Assembly (NCBI GenBank): GCA_001695595.3
Contig: MBPM02000041.1
Location: 248,001 to 312,000 of the forward strand
DNA length: 64,000 bases
Origin: Plasmopara viticola
Taxonomy: Eukaryota > Oomycota > Peronosporomycetes > Peronosporales > Peronosporaceae
Direction: 5' to 3'
Shown one piece after another: positions 46,771 to 60,500 of this stretch. Position numbers and translations under genes: made by a program. The notes under the pieces were generated by a model. It had not been told where the DNA came from. It searched no databases and saw only the letters and a program-made list of their open reading frames with translations. Numbering within the stretch: position 1 is the stretch's first letter; each line of letters starts with the position of its first letter.

Positions 46771-49700
46771 CTATATATGACAAGTACAAGACCGTAAAGT
46801 AGTTTCAAGTCAGAATAGCGCTCAATCGCTTCACTCATTGCAAAACTATGGCTCTAAAACGGCAGAAATAGCATCTAATATAGAAAATTGCCAAATATCT
46901 ATCATATGCTGAAAGTGCTGTGTGGTACGGTGGAAACCTCTCCGTAAAAAGTGTGCAATTACATCATTTGTCAGCACCATGTCATCGATTTGTGTCTGAC
47001 TTCTAGCTCCCTTGTCGTAAGGTTGACATTTGTTTTTTGTGCTCGCCGCATTTGGCTTCGTTCACTACATATCAAAGTCTAATTGAAGGAAATTATAAAA
47101 AGTCATGTGCGGTCCCGAGCACTTCTAATCATTTGTTGCACCATACTGAAACGTTTGTCTCACACAAACTGTATCTGTACTGCCATTACAGTAGTAGAAT
47201 GGAGATATCACATTCACCAAGTCTGATCATGTAGCCTTTAAAGGCGACGTTCTAGATCCATATCGTTTTCCATAGCTCGCATTTTCTTTTGTATACAAAA
47301 AGGCAAACCGAAGCTTGCAGTACTTTCTTAGCAAGCAAAAAATGCAGCTGTCTAAAAGATATTGTACAAACAAGGAGGATCACTTCAAGACATCGAAACA
47401 AAAAAGAAGTTGACACGTTACATAGACTACGAACTTGACCTTGGCGTGAACTTCAGATGATCTACTACAACAAGATCTGCTGTAATCTTGAACATTTCGA
47501 CTTGACACGATTGTACTCAAGTTGGATCCATCTAGCAAACAAAAAAAGAAGTTTTTACGAAAAGATCAATCTGGTATTGTAACTAGCTCAGTAAGTCACA
47601 ATAACAACTCGTTGCGAAGAGCGCAAAAGCCTCAATTGAAAGCAATTGCTGCAATGCTACTTCACGAAAAAGATGTCGAGTAGCAAATCCTACAATACGA
47701 TTAAGCGATCAAAATAATACACGCAAGCCACAAAACGACAAAGTCATAAAGACGAAAGCGGCATGGGTTCGCTTGTAAAACCGTCGCGAAGGATGCTTCT
47801 TAAAGTCAGTTGTTGAACGAGTCTCAAGCGGCAAGTGAAGTTAGGGTATGAGGGAGAGTATGAGTTGTAAAAACGTATTGGGAATCGCTATAAAATCAAT
47901 CGAGAAGCGGTATAAAATGAAAAACTCTTACGATTGCTTGTCTTGCTACAGCCCAACTGGTGACTCCTAGCCATTTACTGCTACCAGTCTAAAGGCTATC
48001 ACTCTTTCTGGCTTCTTACACATCCTATCACTCTTGACCAATAAGATATCTGAACCTTCAAAATGTACGAGGCATCTAGACTTTGCTTTTAAAATTATGC
48101 AATACCTTGTTCTTGTTGAATGTACCGATGCATATCTATTTTTATATTGATGCATACATATGATACAATGGTCGTTACCGGCAAATCTGCCGATGATGAC
48201 GGTTACCTATAAATATTCGTCGTAAGCTGTTACTCGATTTTTAACTAAAAAAACTTAAGACGCCAAAAAACGCAGCTTCCTTTTCCTTCTTGTTCTATCA
48301 ATGACTACCTTAACTGACATTGCTGACTACATGACAATTGCGTACGTCATACCACTTATGGAAATACGTCTTTAAAGAGCTGACGAACGTGGAATCACCT
48401 TGTTTCTCCTGAAGATCAATCATAACCGAATTACCTGAGACTAAAATTCACTTTAAAACGTTATGCTACTGCAGCTTCTAAAAATAATTCGCTCAAGAAT
48501 ATTAAAGGTTGCATATAAGCAGTTGAAGGTAGAATATTCTATCTATTAAATCAGTCACTTTGTTGCTGCATGATGGTAAACGTGTACTAGAATGCTGAAG
48601 AAACAATGCGTTTTAATACTCATTCGATGCCACAATATGTACCGAGCGGAACTAGATCGCTGAGAGTAGCAAGTTTTTAGTTTCGCTCAATTCAAGTGTC
48701 TTAATACTTTTGAATCTCAAAATTCTTAATTTACCTTCCGTGAGAGCCATTGCTTTAAGTGCTGGTGGCATCATTTCAAGCACCATTGATCGACCCGGCC
48801 TACTATCTGATCCATTTCAATTTCCAGTCAGCACTACTATCAAATCCCTAAACAAACCTTAACAGCTTGTTGTTGGTAATCCAGAGTCCTTTTCCTCTCA
48901 AGACCGAGGCTTGGCGCCAAGTGTCGTTGGCTTTTATATGTGACAGATTCCCTAGATGTTGTCAACAGTAGATTCCCTTTGATCCTGTAGGACTTTATGC
49001 AAGAGCCGGTTAAGCTTTCTCTTGGTCTCATGGGAGCGACCAGAGATTCAAATTGACCATTTGGGGTCGAAAATGCAAATCAAAATCACGAAATTTGACT
49101 CGATTTGTCAATATTCTTAATCTCATATCATTACGATCTAAATAACCGCTGCAATAGTGGCGGCGCATACGCTGTCTTCCGACACGACGATCCGTGCGAA
49201 CAGTTGCCTCGTGCCAAATTTATTAAATTATGACCAAGCTCCGGACTCAGCTCTTAAGTTTGACCCCGTATATTTAATGGCAATCGATTTAAAGAATGGT
49301 GGACAAAATGAGCGCTTAATAAGAATTCGAGGATCTGCAACGCCATTTCCTACCTTTAGTTGATTTTTACCTTTAGCAAAATATTCTTTGTAATGCTAGT
49401 CAAGCATCAACGAGTCGGATCCAATTTTCACTAATAACGGTCAGCATCCACGTGCTTCGATCAAACTAGTTGTGGGTAAAACTTCAGCTGCAAAAGGCTT
49501 CAGCCTTACAAGTAGACAAATGAAAAAGCTTGCACTTACAGGAGCCAGCATTGGCGTTCTCGAGGGTACCCAAAGCTTTCCCGTTTATGGCTTAAACACC
49601 AGATAAAGTGAAATTTAATACGCTGACGTTTGGTTTAAAGCTTTGATACCGCAAACCGTAGCGTCTCCGATAACGGAAAAGGCCAATCGGGTCTAATACG

Positions 49701-50914
49701 AAGGACACCACGCACTTATTGACGTACCAACATTTAGGCATGACAAATCAAGACGGAAGCAAAGATTCTGCTGGTTCATCACTCGACTATCAGATTTGCT
49801 TGAGACATACTGCAGCTTTTCATGAGCAAACCAAACTATATTTGGATGGGTTCAGTGATAAACAGTTGGTAATCTACAAGTCAGGTGCTCGAGAAGAATT
49901 GATTACAGAGCTCAATATCTGAAACTTACGCCACCTACTATAGGATGCTTAGACTCGAAACAAAGTATGCGCATCAGGTGCGCTTCAATTTCGGCATGCT
50001 CTGCTCGCCGAAACGAAGTAGTGCACGAAACGTTCCGTGTCGTAAGCATCGAGATAAAAAGCTTTCACGATTATGGATCCCACTCGTTGACAGCGCCCGT
50101 GCATTTAGAAGCTTCTCCTATACAAGATATCTAACGAAACCTTGATAGAATAATGACCAAGTTTAAGCTATCGATTTACTTATTGAGAGTTGACGCAGAT
50201 CGGATAATGTGCGAGGGATCTACTTCTCACAATTGAAATCAGACTATTGCGTAAAGACAAGCCACGAGCTGGTGGCGCATCAGCACAAACGTTGAGTTCT
50301 TAGAAAAGACTTTTTGCCATTTGAAGATGTAAATCTTCTTGTACGTTAATCTTATCTATAAACTAAGGATGGGCTCTAAGTACACATGATATACTCGACA
50401 AGCTCACAGTAATTAAAGAATAAATGCTATTTCCACAAACTTTTGCAGCGCAGCTCAAGATAAGTTTACAGAGCGCGAGATTGCTAAACCGCCTTTAGTA
50501 CTCTAAAGCACCCGCAAGTCCTTGATACGCCGCAGCTTTGACGTTGTCTTCTAGCTTCGCTTCCCGCGAAATTTGATTTCCATTGCGCGACAATGTGCCA
50601 AACTGATTTCCAGAAGCTGGGAATGATTTACGATGAGACTCGTCAGAATTTGTTTTGTTCCCGATCGAGAGGCGTATGAATAGAGTCTGAAAAACCTCAT
50701 TCTCCGTCACGTTTGCATAACTGTCGTGTTCCAGGTCTTTCTTTGAATTGACGCTAATTTCTTCCAACGACAAGATCGGCTAAGAAGCTGAAGTTGAAGA
50801 CGACGATGTTTGATCGATTTAAGTCATAATCGATTTTGATGCACGTAATCACTTCGTATAAATATTGCATAGTGCTTTGTTTCGACGAAGAAATGTTCTA
50901 TTTCTCTGTTGGAC
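46771..50914. other. Duplicated sequence with no supported gene; contains the copia empty site
   Basis: This is the counterpart of 6,703-8,929 plus 13,371-14,990, without the copia element. Small ORFs (47,037-47,234, 49,157-49,363, 49,719-49,922, 50,495-50,773 minus) have no recognisable domain and differ from their copy A partners. About 70 bp near 48,370-48,440 is absent from A. Confidence 0.5.
49281..49285. other. Empty target site of copia element 1
   Basis: TTTAATGGCAATCGATTTAA is continuous here. In copy A the same left flank ends GGCAATC before the LTR and resumes CATTCGAATT after it. This defines CAATC as the 5-bp target and shows that copy B never had, or has precisely lost, the element. 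Confidence 0.93.
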
Positions 50915-50986
50915 GCGCGGGTAGCTCAGTGGTAGAGCGTTCGATTGCAGCTCGAATGGTTACTGGTTCAATCCCGGGCTTGCGCT
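50915..50986 (+). tRNA. tRNA-Cys(GCA)
   Basis: The sequence folds as a complete tRNA: a 7-bp acceptor stem (GCGCGGG with CTTGCGC, two G-U pairs); D arm GCTC-AGTGGTA-GAGC; anticodon stem TTCGA/TCGAA around loop TTGCAGC with anticodon GCA (50,947-50,949); 5-base variable loop; and T arm with loop TTCAATC (stem with one A-G mismatch and one G-U). The discriminator base is U73 (50,986), a known identity element of cysteine tRNAs. The A box (TAGCTCAGTGG) and B box (GGTTCAATCCC) are good. There is no intron. Copy A has lost the gene. Confidence 0.93.
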
Positions 50987-51905
50987 TCGAGCCGTCATGT
51001 GACATTGCAAATGTGATACATCGTATAACGTAGGTTAGGGGCTAGTTTGTTTCTCAACATTTACAGCGCAAAGTCTTTAAACTGGAATTTTTTTTATGAT
51101 TGAGAACGTCACGAGCGTATAAAAGGCACCATCGTGCTAATCTCTGATAGTATCAAGTCAAAGCTGGGATCACTATAAAAGTACTACATTAATGCCGATT
51201 TTAACAAAAATGTCAAATTGCTCAGCATAAATATTGTCGGTGACTGAGCTCAAGGCTTACTCCCCACACTATTTCGAGCCAGATTAAGTTTAACCCGATA
51301 TGCTGCGACCTGCGCTAAATTTTTCAATACAATATAAGACTATCACTGGATTCCATCGCAATTTGGGCATTTTAAGAGTGCGATGTACCTTCTTTTGAGT
51401 ACATTTGGTCGATACTATAAGATTCCAGCTCGAATCTATTGGATTTTCAACTAAAGTTTTGATATGTGTACTTCACCGCCTCGAAAGAGAGCGGGTGTAT
51501 GAAGTGTGGGGACGGTAGCAAAAAAATAGTAAGGGGTTTTATACTACCAACTTTTCTCCATGTTGTAATAGATAACAATTAGATAAACATCGCCTTTTTA
51601 TAGTCTAAATTAGAATATTTGAGATAGTAGTACAACCAAATTATAAATTACTGCTGTTGAGCTGTGTACGAAGCTAAAACCGATCTGCAATTGGTTATAT
51701 GATGAAAGACTATGGACCTGTGTAAGTATTTAATCCGAAGTTTGTCTTATCTCCACACTGCACCGAGGTAGTGCTGTGGTACCCGCAAAAGCTTGTTCAC
51801 GATTACAAGTCGATCGGTCAAAAAGGAAGTCTTCTAAAATACAATTTTCTACCATAAACGATTTTGCTTTCTCCTGCATTGATCTGTCGACGTTTAAAGC
51901 TACCG
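50987..51905. other. Duplicated sequence with no supported gene
   Basis: This is the counterpart of 15,030-15,881. I see no ORF of interest and no recognisable repeat. The two copies differ by scattered point changes and short indels only. Confidence 0.55.
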
Positions 51906-52531
51906 ATGCATCTCTCCATCATCCAAAGCTTCACTGTGGCATTGATGTACATCAATGCTATTGGCAAAGCTCAAACGTACGATGCCATCTTTGTGAGGAT
52001 TGGACTTACGGGTTTCGTCGTTGCGGCATACTTGTCATGGGTTTCCTTTGTATCTGTGCTAATTTCGGCAGCCGGTCCCAATTTTTCTGACACTATTGGC
52101 GGAGCCGACAAACCCGACTACGCTTAAGAAAAAGGCTTGAATAAATTTGACATTTCTGGCGTATACGATGCCGTTATATACAATGATGTGAACGAACGGT
52201 ACATGTCAATTGGGTCAGGAACGCTAATATTTGGCTCGGTAAACTTGTGGTTGGAATTTTCATCAACGTCGCACTACATTTCCGTCCACCAAACACATAC
52301 AATGTTCAAACGGAGTGGCCGTATTCAGCAGCTCAGATGGTTGCCAAGATTGTCAAGTTCGGTCATCAAAGAATTGTACATTTTTCGCACGCCCGCTTTG
52401 CACTTGGTGTTTTTGTCAACCTTGGGGAGATTGTAATGGGCCCTGTGTGTTTTACACTAACTGGCGTGGTCTTCAACATCAACAAGACGACAATGAATAT
52501 TGTTGAAGTGTTGTCAACGAGCAGTACTTGA
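51906..52531 (+). pseudogene. Hydrophobic membrane-protein-like pseudogene, copy B
   Basis: This is the partner of 15,882-16,517, and its family is unrecognised. Here the first block stays open through the region broken in copy A (VAAYLSWVSFVSVLISAAG, one continuous hydrophobic segment), then hits TAA at 52,125-52,127 where copy A has CAA. The same frame continues to about 52,245 (GVYDAVIYNDVNERYMSIGS). A frameshift there leads into the hydrophobic tail (LVVGIFINVALHF ... MNIVEVLSTSST, ending 52,531). The two copies therefore carry mostly different disabling mutations. The predicted ancestor has hydrophobic segments near both ends of this region and a polar middle. Confidence 0.55.
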
Positions 52532-53059
52532 ACTCATAACAGTAAAGATATTAATCAATGGTAACTCTAAAGCATTTACCCCATGCAACTATGCCAAGAG
52601 CTTCGAAAAGGAGTAGCTTACAATTAATAACACAGGCGTAATCAACCGTCTTAATTTGGGTAAGTTTCATCTCTTGTGATCAGCAAATAGAAATTGTGAC
52701 TTAAATTGGCTGTGTGTATAGAACAGAATCAAGACTCGATAATCTAAGAGGATGAAAATGATCTTGTGTGAGACCGGAGTAGTGTATGGCCTGCGGTGAC
52801 AGGTTCAAACGCTGGTCCAGTCCCTGTAAATTTCAGCCAAGTGGATGAGGAGAAATTAGACCTTTGAGCAGCGTGCCACATATGGCTTCCACCGACTTTT
52901 CATTTGGAATGATACTCTCCATCTTCGATCATAGGTCCTCCCTTTCTTCGTCATCAATTCGCATGATCTTGAAAAGGCTGAACGCGTCAAGATTTTTTAA
53001 TGGAAATTGCTAAAGGACAATCTTGCGTATAAAGCGCTAAGCATGTACGCGGATACAAT

Positions 53060-55650
53060 TTCTCGCACGAAGCTTCCTAGTGAGACACCTCCTAAACGGT
53101 AAGAAAGTTAGACTTAAAATTTAGCGCAAGCCTTTCAAATAGCCGATGACTATCAAACAATGGCGCCAGAGCTCTGAACAGTGCAGGCCAGTCCAAGAAT
53201 GGACCATTGCGATAGTCTGAGCATGCAATCTTTTATCAAGTACATTTTTTTAACGTATCGTGTCAAGAAGCCTTTCGAATAGCAAATCGCGGACGATTAT
53301 TACAATTTTCTAGCGACAATCATATCGGTGATACCGATGCCATGTAAAGAAATAACCTTTAACATCATGTCCGAAAGTCATTGATTTTCGTGCATGGACT
53401 TACTTAGAAATTACTGTCCAGTCTAATTGCGGGAAAAGCATAGCAAGTTCACATTGGTTTTGAGCCAGTCACTCCCTTTAATAGTAGCAAAAGCCGAGTA
53501 TGTAACCGGGCTTATGCTGAGAGTCTTTTGCGAATCAAGGGATCGAATGGGAGCTTACTTCGATTAAGTATACGTGTTCACGCAAAATGAAGACGTTGCT
53601 GACCATGTTGCAGCTTTAAATTGTTTACTTTAACGCTTCAAAAAAAAAACTTACGTCAATTTGTCAAAGTACTACTTTTGACTGATGGAGATCCTATGCC
53701 TAAGAGACTTTGTCGAACGAAATGGGGTCTAATTGGATCCGACAGGATTGAACCCATCTTCAAATGACCTGTTCCAAAGACAAAGAAGAAAATGAACTAA
53801 TTCATAGGCTCTACAGTTTGGGTCTCAAGGTTCTGCAAGAGTTTTGCACAATATGCAGGATGTCTTCCCTACAGTACAAAAAAAACGCTCACGTAAAGCG
53901 ATCTAACAATTTAGACAGCATGATTCACTGAATATAGATGTCGCTCAGTGCTTCCGCATGTTCTTGTCTTTCGAACGTCTTAACATTCGGACGCCTCGAA
54001 TCTTGCAATCGGGGGAACCTTGTTTCAGAAGGAGGGAAAGGATGATAACTGATTAATCTTACTTATTGGAAGATGAAGGCAGCCGTGTTAGACTACCGTG
54101 TTTGTGAGCAGGAGCCACTAGCAGTCATGCAAGCACTAAATTAATGGAGTCTGTATCTTCTCGATCGACCATTCACTGTCAAAATGGATCACAAAAGTAT
54201 TTAAAGGACTCTGACGCTGAAGACTGCTAATCGCAGAGTAGCAAAATTGTTTAATGAGCTGTCTTAATATAGCATTTGTTCAAGTGAACTCCTAGTTTAT
54301 CTAACATCGTAGCCAAGGCATTGTTTGAGGGTAAAGCTGCCCCAATCAGCTTGCAAGAGCTGCTGGAAGCGGCTAGGAATCGCGAGATTGTGACTACAAA
54401 TTGAACGAACAAGGTCACAGTTGCTCAATTCACATAAAAAAGTATGCTTGAAGTCGAGACCTACAGTATAAGATCAAGAAGCCGAGAAAGAGAATATTTG
54501 TGCCAAAGTACTTATCGCGAGATAGTAATCTGAATTACAAAATAGGCGAAGATGAAACTGCATGGCTATCTATTGAGACGACGAAGATTTAAAAATCGCG
54601 TCGTTTACGAAAAACCTCGACTCTGTATCGGCAGACCACCAAGTTTTTTTCTAGATTAATTTGGCCGAACGTCAAAGGTATACTGAAATATGGCGAAGTG
54701 TATATAGCGCTGTGTCAACACTTGCGAAATCCGTCAGCGCAACAAGACTTGGCGACTTGACTGCAAAAATTCCTTTAGTCTCTGGAAGTCACAAAGGGCA
54801 GATCGGATGGCATTTCGATAGATTTCATCGTGTCTTTAGCCGATACCAGTAGTAATTTTTGTGACGTCATGATGATATTTGTTTCTCAGCAAAAACGACT
54901 GACGAATACAACGGGCGATATCACAGGAGTAGCAAAGGTCACGACAAAGATTTGTTAAGAGGGCAATGGCATACCAAAGACCATTGTTTAGCAGAGACAC
55001 CAAATTTACATCCATTTAAGGGCAAGCATTCGTGCCTGCTGTGGAAACGCAACACTATCAGGCTTCGGCTTTTGGACCACGATCGGATAGGCAAATGGGA
55101 AGAACTAATTGATTTCTTAAAGATTTTCTCCGTGGTGTCGTCAACGTTTTTGGGATGACTACTGTATTTGGCTAAGATAACGTAAAATCGACACGTACAT
55201 TCTACAGGTGAATTGCCACTGTTTGGATGCTAAACAGTGTGGCATCAGAATTAGAATTTTCCAAATTAGAGCAAAAAGCACAAGAACTTTCTACTACGCC
55301 AATTTTTTTCTCAGATAGTTACACAGGACTGAATAGTGAAGTACACGAGCGCATAAATTACTATTACGACAAGAATAAAATTGTCGAAGACTTTGAGCTT
55401 GGATCAATGGAGCTTTTGGACGAATACAATCTGGATTTCCATAACAAAAGTTTTAATACGTCAAAGAAATTCGCGCCAAATATATTGCCTCATTCCTGAT
55501 CTTGATAATATTTTCGGAACTTTCCTATGTCTGGGTTTATCGAAGGGAGTAGAGCTGTATCCAGTGCTTCACACTACTCGGTTGGACCCTTTCACAACTA
55601 CACCAAACCAAAGAGATTCTGCAGACTATGGGCCAGCGCTGGACTAGCAT
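53060..55650 (+). mobile_element. Decayed Ty3/gypsy pol, copy B
   Basis: This has the same layout as copy A 17,040-19,640: KLPSETPP at about 53,070; DASNL...GGTLFQKEGKD at about 53,990; a VYLLDRPFTVKMDHKSI-like block at about 54,143; integrase-like sequence including GRSDGISIDFIVSL (about 54,795); and the integrase C-terminal part (NYYYDKNKIVEDFELGSMELL, in the ORF 55,227-55,499), followed by a GVELYPVLHTTRLDPF stretch near 55,550. Frameshifts and stops interrupt it. The ORF 55,227-55,499 is longer than in copy A because A has about 27 extra bases near 19,243, but it is only part of the element. Confidence 0.8.
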
Positions 55651-57361
55651 TGATAAGCTACGACGTTGTCGACGTTCAAGGATGAACACGCGAACTTTAT
55701 TCAATTTTACTTACCAATTCATTGAGCCAATCCTCTGATCGCAGCTACGCATTTTTAATCTTGCTGCCTTTAAAAATCCAACGTCAAGGGCAGCATCAGA
55801 TTTTGACAGCGATGACATTAAGAAAGCATTTCACGAAGGCACTTCAGACTTTGGCACAAGTCGCGGACTTCTTCTCTGGAATCATATGCACAGTATGGTA
55901 GAAGCTATATATGTTGTACGGAGCAACATTCCTTTCGGCTGCTTTGGATAGTATATCGATATCGATTTGGATCTCATAGGATCATGATTATATTTCACAC
56001 CATTTTGGCTGTAGTTGCCACGCATCAAGCAATTAAAGAGACATAAAGCGGTGCGCTAATGAAAAGCTTCGGGTTATCGACGTGGTCAGCGTGTTTGTGG
56101 CTGATAAGAATGCCTGCGAGACGGTACAGTCAATCCGTACGACTTTATCATGTATGTTTGCCGAGAGGTTGCCGATCAGGCAAAACCTTATCGTGCATCG
56201 AAGCTACACCTCGGAGTTGCGATTCCTATTACGGTATTTGTATTACTACAGCTTTTTATCAATGTATATTTCTTTGCTATAATTTCGTAAGTGTTGTAGA
56301 AATGGGTAGCTTAATTCACTTGGTTGGATTTAGATACCAAAGCACCCCATTATTTTGCCGCTATATGCAACTGCATTAAGAAAGACGTCCGAATTGCAAG
56401 ATCTTTGCAGCATATCGATCCGATTCATCAGAAGAAAAATTCGCATCGCACGCATTTCCAAGTCAGCATTGTTTTAATACTTATTGAAAGAGAATAAATT
56501 CCGTACTGCTTCGACGTTTAGTTTGGCTAAAAAAAAAAGTATGGGTAATTTTTGAGGGGTTTGCCTCACATCGACCATAAGACTGCTTGATATGAGCGAG
56601 ATACCGCATGTTGGTTAAATCAAGAAAATATAGCCGAGCCCAAGAGCTTTGCACGGGAAAGCATATTTGTCGTCACAGAACAAACTCTCAAGCCAGCCGC
56701 AGACTAAACGTAGATAAGCAGAATTTTAACTTGAATATGCTGAAGATGCGCAGGTTCGTGTAATCACTAAAATACAACTTGTGCAAAAACGCAGAATACG
56801 TCCAGACAAAAGGAGTGCAGCTTATTGACTATTGCTAGAGTATTAGCAGAAACATGGACGTAATTCCGCTTAATAAAAAATTGTTAGATTCGGCAGTCAC
56901 AGCGGGCTTTGGTCCCTCAATTGTATGACTGAAAACAGCAAACACTCACCAAAATTGCCTTTTATTCTTGTAAGGAAAAAGAGACAAATCTTGGAGTGTC
57001 GTAACCAGCAACGAAAAGATTGGTTGCGAGGATCAACATATTTCTCAAGATCAATTTGGGCAACATGGAATGTGCTTGTGCTCAAGCACCGACGATAACA
57101 TTTGGCTGAAAGATTGTAAGTCTTCGCGTAAGGGACGTCGATCAAGCACACCTTATTGTGACCGAATTCTTTACATATTTGCATCACTAATTCGCTTGAT
57201 GATGCCCTTCTATCTTATTAAAACTCTCATCATTCTTGATTTATTCATCTTTCACTTTAATGTCCTTGCGCTTAAATTTGAAAAACAATTTGTTAAGTTT
57301 AGTTTCTGGCCCGACATTTATAGACAATCAAAATTTAGCGAGGGCAAGTATTATAACAAAT
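55651..57361. other. Duplicated sequence with no supported gene; contains the solo-LTR empty site
   Basis: This is the counterpart of 19,641-21,640. A single ATAAG at 56,577-56,581 is the unoccupied target of the solo LTR. ORFs 56,059-56,379 and 57,070-57,390 have no recognisable domain. Similarity to copy A ends near 57,350, where the truncated copia element begins. Confidence 0.5.
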
Positions 57362-57530
57362 TGATTGTCGCAGAGCAGAATGGACAGTAAATTTATAGGT
57401 ATAAAGCAAACTTTCGGCTCTAACTCACTTGTAGCCACGTGTTCTTCTGTCTCGATATTCTAGAATGTGACTAATTCTCTTATATGAGAGTTGGCAAATA
57501 CTGTGGGACACCCAATTAGAGGTCGTTACA
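57362..57530 (-). repeat. 3' LTR of copia element 2 (left edge inferred)
   Basis: Read on the minus strand it starts TGTAACGACC directly after the purine tract at 57,531-57,542 and probably ends GCGACAATCA at 57,362. The right edge is firm. The left edge rests on the TG...CA rule and on where similarity to copy A stops, because there is no second LTR to compare. Confidence 0.65.
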
Positions 57531-60500
57531 CTCCCCCTCAACTTGACAGTCCACAAGTCCGCTTGAAACACGAAGTTCCACATAGCGCGGCGTCGGAATG
57601 GCCTTCGTTAACATATCCGCCAGCCGAGACTCCAATGGTACGTACTCCACCTTGATGGTGCCCTTCTCGACGTAGTCACGGACGAAGTGAGCTCGGAGGT
57701 CGATGTGCTTGGCGCGTGGGGTGTATCCGTGTTTAGTTGCCATACTAATCGCCGACTGGTTGTCAATGTAGATCGTCGACGCTCTCGACACGTTTACACC
57801 CATCTCGGAGAGGAGGAAACGCAGCCACAGTACTTCTTGAGCGGTAAGTGCGAGAGCCATGTACTCGGATTCAGCAGTGGATAACGCGGTCGCTTGACGC
57901 TTGCTCTTGTAGATGACCGGACCGACAGCCACTTTCACCATCAAACCAGATGTCGAGCGTCGCGTCTCCTTATCACCACCCCAGTTCGCGTCGCAGTATG
58001 TCACGATATTCTTGCCCTTAGTCGTGTAGTGGATGCCGATCGAGTCAGTGACCTTGAGGTAGCTAAGTACACGTAGCGCAGCATTTCAATGCATCTCACG
58101 CGGCGTATGGTGGTACTGAGAGAGAATCGACAGCACGAAGCCAATGTCGGGACGTGTGGCATAAGCAACGTACAGCATTGATCCGATTAGTTCGCGGTAC
58201 TTATTTTTGTCTGTGCATACACCGTGCTTGTTGGATGGGCTGAGACCTTGACCCATCACCATTGGGTTGCGGAGACCATGAGCAGATTCTTGACCAAAAC
58301 GCTCGAGCAACTTGGTTATAAACTGAGATTGCTTCACCACCATTTCACCACGTTTACGATCGTGAAGTACTTCCATCCCGAGAACGAAACGAGCATCACC
58401 GAGTGATTTGACCGTGAAGTGCGACGCGAGACCAGTACACACGGATCGCGCTTGTTCCTCTCTTTTGCAACCAACAAGTAGATCGTCCACGTAGAGCACC
58501 ACAAAAATCGCGGCCGCTGGGTCACTTTCATCTCGTCGAACGAAGAGACAAGGATCAGCTCGACACTGTTTGAAAACGAGACTCTTGAATACGTCGCGGA
58601 TGGTACGGTGCTACACAGCTGCAGCTTGCTTGAGTCCATAGAGGCTGCGGCGGAGTCTGCAAACTAATCCCGGCGCCACATTCACTCCTTCAGGGGGATT
58701 CATAAACACTGTTTCGTCAAGCTTGCCATTTAGAAATGCGGTCTCAATGTCAAACTGGCGAATCATGAGGCGTCGAGAGCAGCACAATGCGAGAAAGACC
58801 CGGATTGTGTTCATGCTTGCCACTGTTGAGTATGTGTGGGTATAGTCTATGCCGCGAGTCTGGAGGAAACCTCGAGCAACCAGACGTGCCTTGTATCGCT
58901 TTACCGCTCCATTCTCGTCATATTTCATCGCGAATACCCATTTGCATCAGATCACCGTGTTTCCTTGAGGTCGCCGCACCATGTCCCACGTGTGGCCCCG
59001 CACATGCGACCGAATCTCAGCAGGAATAGCTTCATTCCATTGTGGAGCGTCAGGAGCCGCCATTGCTTCAACGAATGATATAGGCAGCTCAGACACCACT
59101 AACGCAATTTCGTACTCGTCCAGGAGTGGTCGCTTGCTTTCTGGTTCATCGTCATTTTCAGCTCCACCAAGATGCAAAGGCATATCTCCATCAGTCGGTA
59201 GACGCGGTTGTTCATACGTGATCGACCGAATGGAACCACCACTGAACACTATGCGTTTCTCTGATGCATCGACGCCGACGCCAACACCTTCACCATGAGG
59301 GATTATTGCTGACGGTGTGCACGGATCACATCCGGCAGCACGGACGAGGTCAAGGCTCGGGTTGAGATGCTGGACGGTGGCGGGGTGATCGATTGATCGA
59401 CTTGGATGTTGTGAGTGCGGGACGATATCGCAATCAGGACGCTGGGCGAGCTGCATCTGCTGATCTTCGGTAGCAGTAGCGGGACTGATGCGCTGGACAA
59501 CTTGCATCTGGCTGTTACTCCCCCTGGCCAAAGCATCAGTAGGAACGGGTGAGTCTTGAGCATCGGTAGAGGGCACTTCTTCCATTTCAACGTCGGCGAC
59601 ATCGTCGACATTCGCAGTTGCACCATGGTCGTTCTCATTCACTGGTCGCGGTGGCGGAATATACATCACGGAATCGTGATCATTGATGCTAACCACCCAA
59701 GGAGAGCAACTTGAGTCGTCACTGACGGCATGGAACGTGTCTGGTGGTCGCTCATTCAGATGCACCGATCGCGAAATCACGATGTGCTCGTCGTCGTAGT
59801 CCCACACATGGTACGCTTTCGAATCATCAGCGTATCCAAGGAAGAGGCAATGATGAGCCCGAGAATCAAGTTTGCATACGTTTGGCTTGTCAACATGTAC
59901 GTAGCCGCGAGCACCAAATTTACGAAGGTCTTCGGGTGACTGGCGCTTTACGGTTAATACTTTGAGGGGGCTCTGATCCGGCCGCTCAGTATTCGGGATA
60001 CGGTTGACGATGTAAGCTGCAGTCCGAAACGCTTCAGCCCACCACGCACGGTCCACTTGCATGTAGTGTAGCATCGATCGGGCCATATCAGCTAGTGTCC
60101 GGTTCATACACTCAGCGGTCCCATTTTGCTGGGGGCTGTATGGCGCACTCGTCCGGTGAATGATCCCTTTGGACGCACAGAACTTGCCGAAGCGCTTGCT
60201 CACATATTCACCACCGTTGTCACTACGAACACACATCACCTTGCAGCCGTGTTGCACCTTAACCTGAGTGCAAAATGCCTTGAAAAAATCGAACTTTTTA
60301 GACTTCTGCTTGATGAAGTTGACGGACACTACTCGGCTGAAATCGTCCACGAAGACCACGATGTATACCGCACCACCCTTGGACTTCTGCTTAATTGGCC
60401 CCATCACATCCGTGTGCACAATCTCGAATGGGCGACCTGTCTTTATCTCGCTACCCGATTGGTGCACGAACGAGCTCGTGGTCATTTTTCCTTGCGCACA

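Noticed and set aside
52780..52830. tRNA-like B box (CAGGTTCAAACGCTGG)
   Set aside because: No A box or acceptor pairing can be formed around it.
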